Below, piece after piece: positions 61,630 through 64,000 of a DNA stretch of 64,000 bases. Source of the DNA: Bacillota bacterium (lineage in GTDB: Bacteria > Bacillota > Clostridia > Acetivibrionales > DSM-1351); the NCBI GenBank assembly GCA_023416275.1, contig JAEZIB010000199.1, positions 24,890-88,889 of the forward strand, read 5' to 3'. The translations under genes and the position numbers were made by a program. Numbering within the stretch: the first letter of the stretch is position 1; each line of letters opens with the position of its first letter. A model generated the notes under the pieces. It was not told the origin of the DNA. It saw nothing but the letters and a program-made list of their open reading frames with translations, and did not search any database.

Positions 61630-62481
61630 ATGAGAGAATTAGAATATGATGTGATTAATAAGTTTAACGAGATACTTGATACTACAACTAATAATGAGAA
61701 TGATATTCAAACTTTTCTAGAGAATAATAGTGCATTAATCCCACTACCGTATTTAAATGGTCACCAACTACACCATTCAGCAATTATTTCTAAATTCAAA
61801 TTAGGAAATGAGTTTGTTACTGATTTTGCTTATTTGACAAAATGTTCTGATTATTGGGATATTGTGCTGATAGAATTAAAAGATTCCAAAAAGAAATTAT
61901 TTACCCAAGACAAAGAAAAAGTCTATTTTAGTGCTGAATTTAATCATGCCTTTGATCAAATTACTGCGTGGAAATCCTATATTGGTGATAATAGAGAGAA
62001 CGTTTTAAAAAAATTAAATAAAATGAAGATGCCTTTAAGTGAAAATCCCATTAACTTTAAATATGTTTTAATTATTGGGAGAAATTCTGAAAAACAGAAT
62101 TCTGAAAGAAAAACCAAAATGTTTGCTCAAAAAAGTAATAGTGATACTAAAGTAATGACCTATGATAGTATAATCTCAATTTATAAAAGTTTGTACTATA
62201 TCCAGAATAAACTCATATTAACTACTTGGAAAGAACAAGGTTTTAAAGTAAAAATTGTCCCGGATCATCTTGATACAAGCATATTTGCGTATTTTTTACC
62301 AGATTTTTTAAAAGTCGATAAGGACAATATTGAAAAACTTAAATTACAAGATTATCAAATGGATGAATGGCTTGCTGGAAATTTACTAGTAATAAATTCA
62401 AAATATACTAAAAAGACTTTTGCTCGTCAAACAACTAACCCTCTCTTTAAAGCTTTTTGTAAAAGTGAAGGTACAAAATAG
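61630..62481 (+). CDS. Shedu-like (DUF4263) nuclease
   Basis: This 283-aa protein matches the DUF4263/Shedu SduA pattern: IQTFLENNSALIPLPYL, then FVTDFAYLTKCSDYWDIVLIELKDSKKKLF (near 65-95) with a PD-(D/E)xK-like D...ExK arrangement, then FSAEFNHAFDQITAWKSYI. Such proteins are single-gene anti-phage nucleases. ATG 61630 has a GAAAGGG site. The C-terminal 80 residues are element-specific. It is a standalone gene framed by repeat copies B and C. Confidence 0.75.
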   Translation: MRELEYDVINKFNEILDTTTNNENDIQTFLENNSALIPLPYLNGHQLHHSAIISKFKLGNEFVTDFAYLTKCSDYWDIVLIELKDSKKKLFTQDKEKVYFSAEFNHAFDQITAWKSYIGDNRENVLKKLNKMKMPLSENPINFKYVLIIGRNSEKQNSERKTKMFAQKSNSDTKVMTYDSIISIYKSLYYIQNKLILTTWKEQGFKVKIVPDHLDTSIFAYFLPDFLKVDKDNIEKLKLQDYQMDEWLAGNLLVINSKYTKKTFARQTTNPLFKAFCKSEGTK

Positions 62482-62540
62482 AATTACTAATATAAAGTGA
62501 ACTCCCCATTATCCATATAACTGGCACATATACGAGCTTC

Positions 62541-62558
62541 TAATTATGTTTATAACTG
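62541..62558 (+). repeat. Recurring intergenic motif, partial copy C
   Basis: TAATTATGTTTATAACTG matches the start of copy A (TAATTATGTTTATCACTG) at 17 of 18 positions. Downstream CGCATAAGCCTGAT resembles the AGATAAGGCTAAT part of copy A less well. It lies between the Shedu-like and DUF3895-type genes. Confidence 0.45.
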
Positions 62559-62677
62559 CATCGAATTCGACGCATAAGCCTGATATCATGAGTTGTATTC
62601 CATGTTATTGTTTTAATACGGTAAAATAAGGAGTACTACATACAAATTTTAAATTTAATGTTTAATTGGAGGACTTT

Positions 62678-63502
62678 ATGCCTAAAGTTTCAAATGATGA
62701 ATTGAAACAAATTTATCTAGCTTTAACAGATGAACAGAAACATGTCCTTGATGAACATGTTAGAAGGGGTATGAAAACAAAGTGGCTTAATGCTTGGGCT
62801 AAGAAGTTTGGTAATGCATTAACTGAAGACGATTTATTATGTCCTGAAAAAGCTATTGAAAGTCTTGAATGGATCCTACTAGATTATGAAGATAGCTTAG
62901 TTGTGGATGGGTCATTGCGTTGTGAATGTAATCGCCCATTAAGGTATAGATATACTATTGCAAATAAGAGTACTGGCGAAATATTCAAGCTTGGAACTGT
63001 GCATTTTGAGCAACACACAGGATTAAGTCCAGATATAATAAGTCTTATTATTAAAGGTCAGAAAGAAATAGATTTAGAAAAAGATGAAATACTTACAAAA
63101 GTGAAAAATGGGTGGAAGATACCGTTTTTAATACCAATGGGTTTTATTTTACCCAGTGATATGGAAGATCAAATAAATGTTAGGTTACCCTTATTGGAAC
63201 GCCAAGAGAAAAGATTACAAGGTTTGCTTAATAAATATCAAGAGGAATTAGATAAAAAAATGGAGCTTGAAAGGTTAAAAAATGTTGATTTAAGGTTCTT
63301 AATAAATCAGTTAAATACTTATAGATTTACTGAACTAGATGCTAAATTATTATATGATTACTTAAAGAATAGCCCTGCAGAGATTAATATGCATGGTTTA
63401 GATATGAAAACTATTAAGCAAGCAGTTATTAATGCGCTTGGGCATACTCCGGATAAAAGAAGACGAAAATGGTTAGTTGAAATTGAATATTTAAATTGGT
63501 AG
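62678..63502 (+). CDS. DUF3895-type protein (274 aa)
   Basis: ATG 62678 follows TTGGAGG. The protein begins with a helical region (1-75); a central CECNRPLRYRYTI with HTGLSPDIISLIIKG and EILTKVKNGWKI follows, and a coiled-coil (about 185-215). The central part agrees with the DUF3895 family as I recall it, whose function is unknown; the CxC pair may bind metal. It is the last complete gene, following the Shedu-like gene by 196 bases. Confidence 0.6.
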   Translation: MPKVSNDELKQIYLALTDEQKHVLDEHVRRGMKTKWLNAWAKKFGNALTEDDLLCPEKAIESLEWILLDYEDSLVVDGSLRCECNRPLRYRYTIANKSTGEIFKLGTVHFEQHTGLSPDIISLIIKGQKEIDLEKDEILTKVKNGWKIPFLIPMGFILPSDMEDQINVRLPLLERQEKRLQGLLNKYQEELDKKMELERLKNVDLRFLINQLNTYRFTELDAKLLYDYLKNSPAEINMHGLDMKTIKQAVINALGHTPDKRRRKWLVEIEYLNW

Positions 63503-63605
63503 ACGGATTTTAAATGGTGTTTATAGTTTGGTTATTTATGAAATTCTTGCTATAATTTCAATGGAATAATAATGCCAATTATCAAATATAATCAATAGTT
63601 TGGTG

Positions 63606-63630
63606 AACTTCCAGTCAGGCTAATAAGAGG
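63606..63630 (+). repeat. Recurring intergenic motif, copy D (3' part)
   Basis: AACTTC, three bases, then TCAGGCTAATAAGAGG. This matches the 3' half of copies A and B at most positions (consensus RRCTTCnnnTMAGGCTAATAAnnGG). It follows the DUF3895-type gene. Confidence 0.5.
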
Positions 63631-63827
63631 AAAGCCTAAGGGGTGTTAAAATATTAGGAGCAAGCAAAAAGATATTTCAATTAAATCAAAAAAGATACCT
63701 GGTGGACTTATTGCCCTAATGGTATGGCAGGTAGTAGTTGTAATTTATTGTAGTTTAAATCTCTGTTATGTAAGTCAATTTGGTTTATATAAGTATGCTA
63801 ATTTTGACCCCTATAGGTAATTTTATT

Positions 63828-63863
63828 AGTTGGAAGGAGATAAATATTTATCTCCTTCCAACT
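63828..63863. terminator. 36-base perfect palindrome
   Basis: The sequence from 63828 to 63863 is its own reverse complement over all 36 bases (18-bp arms, centre at ATAT). It lies 17 bases before the final lipoprotein gene's ATG and is followed by TTTAAG. It could be a bidirectional terminator, or an operator that would block ribosome access as mRNA. Confidence 0.6.
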
Positions 63864-63880
63864 TTAAGATGGAGTAAAGT

Positions 63881-64000
63881 ATGAAACATAAGTTAAATCT
63901 TTTAATTCTTTTAGCTATTATTTTATTATTTAGCTCAGGTTGCTCTGCTATTAATACATCGTCGCCGTTAACAAATAATGAAATTACATCAGCAACACCA
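63881..64000 (+). CDS. Lipoprotein, 5' part (runs off the window)
   Basis: ATG 63881 follows TGGAG. The first 40 residues form a lipoprotein signal: two Lys, a hydrophobic core (LNLLILLAIILLFSS) and the lipobox SSGC with Cys21, then a Ser/Thr/Asn-rich tether. The gene continues beyond the window, so its function cannot be judged. Confidence 0.7.
   Translation, partial: MKHKLNLLILLAIILLFSSGCSAINTSSPLTNNEITSATP

Larger units (their letters stand above)
63503..63880. other. Gene-free stretch with repeat copy D
   Basis: This 380-base region holds repeat copy D (63606-63630) and the palindrome at 63828-63863. A frame without a start is open from 63650 to 63820 and ends in a hydrophobic helix (ALMVWQVVVVIYCSLNLC), with an internal ATG at 63719; there is no ribosome binding site, so it is not called. 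Otherwise no gene is seen. Confidence 0.4.

Noticed and set aside
58102..63630. Integron attC array
   Set aside because: The recurring motif lacks the paired R'/R'' core sites of attC and no integron integrase (IntI insert) is present; the motif is reported only as a recurrent element.
63650..63820. Open frame with a hydrophobic helix between repeat copy D and the palindrome
   Set aside because: No start codon with ribosome binding site; the internal ATG at 63719 would give only 33 residues.

Overview
The window is AT-rich, densely coded and almost all on the + strand. Small ribosome-bound genes with strong AGGAGG-type Shine-Dalgarno sites, SLH-type surface anchoring, Soj/ParB partition genes, an AbrB-family regulator and a DnaI/DnaD-type helicase loading set point to a low-GC Gram-positive anaerobe of the class Clostridia. 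The replication, partition, topoisomerase and pilus/secretion genes together suggest a large plasmid or an integrative conjugative element. No replication initiator, relaxase, coupling protein or VirB4 ATPase lies in the window, so the plasmid/ICE choice stays open.

Layout. (1) 1-9.9 kb: maintenance and replication module. It holds small leader genes, parA-parB, a set of parS-like palindromic repeats, a string of small hypothetical genes (one with an in-frame TGA), an AbrB-like regulator, and a replisome-organizer / DnaC-type loader / DnaB helicase operon. (2) 9.9-12.3 kb: decayed accessory stretch with a broken barstar-like gene, a tRNA 3'-end relic, a TIR/deoxyribosyltransferase-like gene and two copies of a diverged 75-bp repeat. 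(3) 12.5-16.4 kb: topoisomerase III, a second ParB-like protein and a DUF4417-type protein. (4) 17.3-21.4 kb: a secreted membrane-active-looking protein, then an amidoligase / gamma-glutamylcyclotransferase cassette. (5) 21.4-47.8 kb: one long unit that mixes a Tad (Flp) pilus system (CpaB, two MinD-like ATPases, TadA/CpaF, TadB, TadC, pilin-like and TadE-like proteins, prepilin peptidase) with very large secreted or S-layer-anchored proteins and a TrbL/VirB6-like channel protein. It closes with a long GC-poor terminator at 47.72-47.78 kb.

(6) 48.8-63.5 kb: accessory island opened by a tyrosine recombinase on the - strand. It carries an uncharacterised protein + SF2 helicase + caspase-like protease group, a Ham1 (ITPase-like) + SIR2 pair, an FAD-dependent oxidoreductase split by one TAA, a small secreted cysteine protein, an agrB-like remnant, a damaged tyrosine recombinase + IS91-type transposase, a Shedu-like (DUF4263) nuclease and a DUF3895-type protein. 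A roughly 50-bp motif recurs between several of these genes. The window ends inside a lipoprotein gene.

The most interesting candidate is the Ham1-SIR2 pair at 54.9-56.2 kb. The Ham1 protein has Gln where the catalytic Asp of inosine triphosphate pyrophosphatases is expected, so it looks like a nucleotide sensor coupled to a SIR2 NADase rather than a house-cleaning enzyme. It resembles the KomB/KomC part of the Kongming anti-phage system, but no adenosine-deaminase (KomA) gene is adjacent. Other strong observations are the amidoligase-GGCT cassette, the Tad/T4SS hybrid locus and a notable set of genes inactivated by single lesions.
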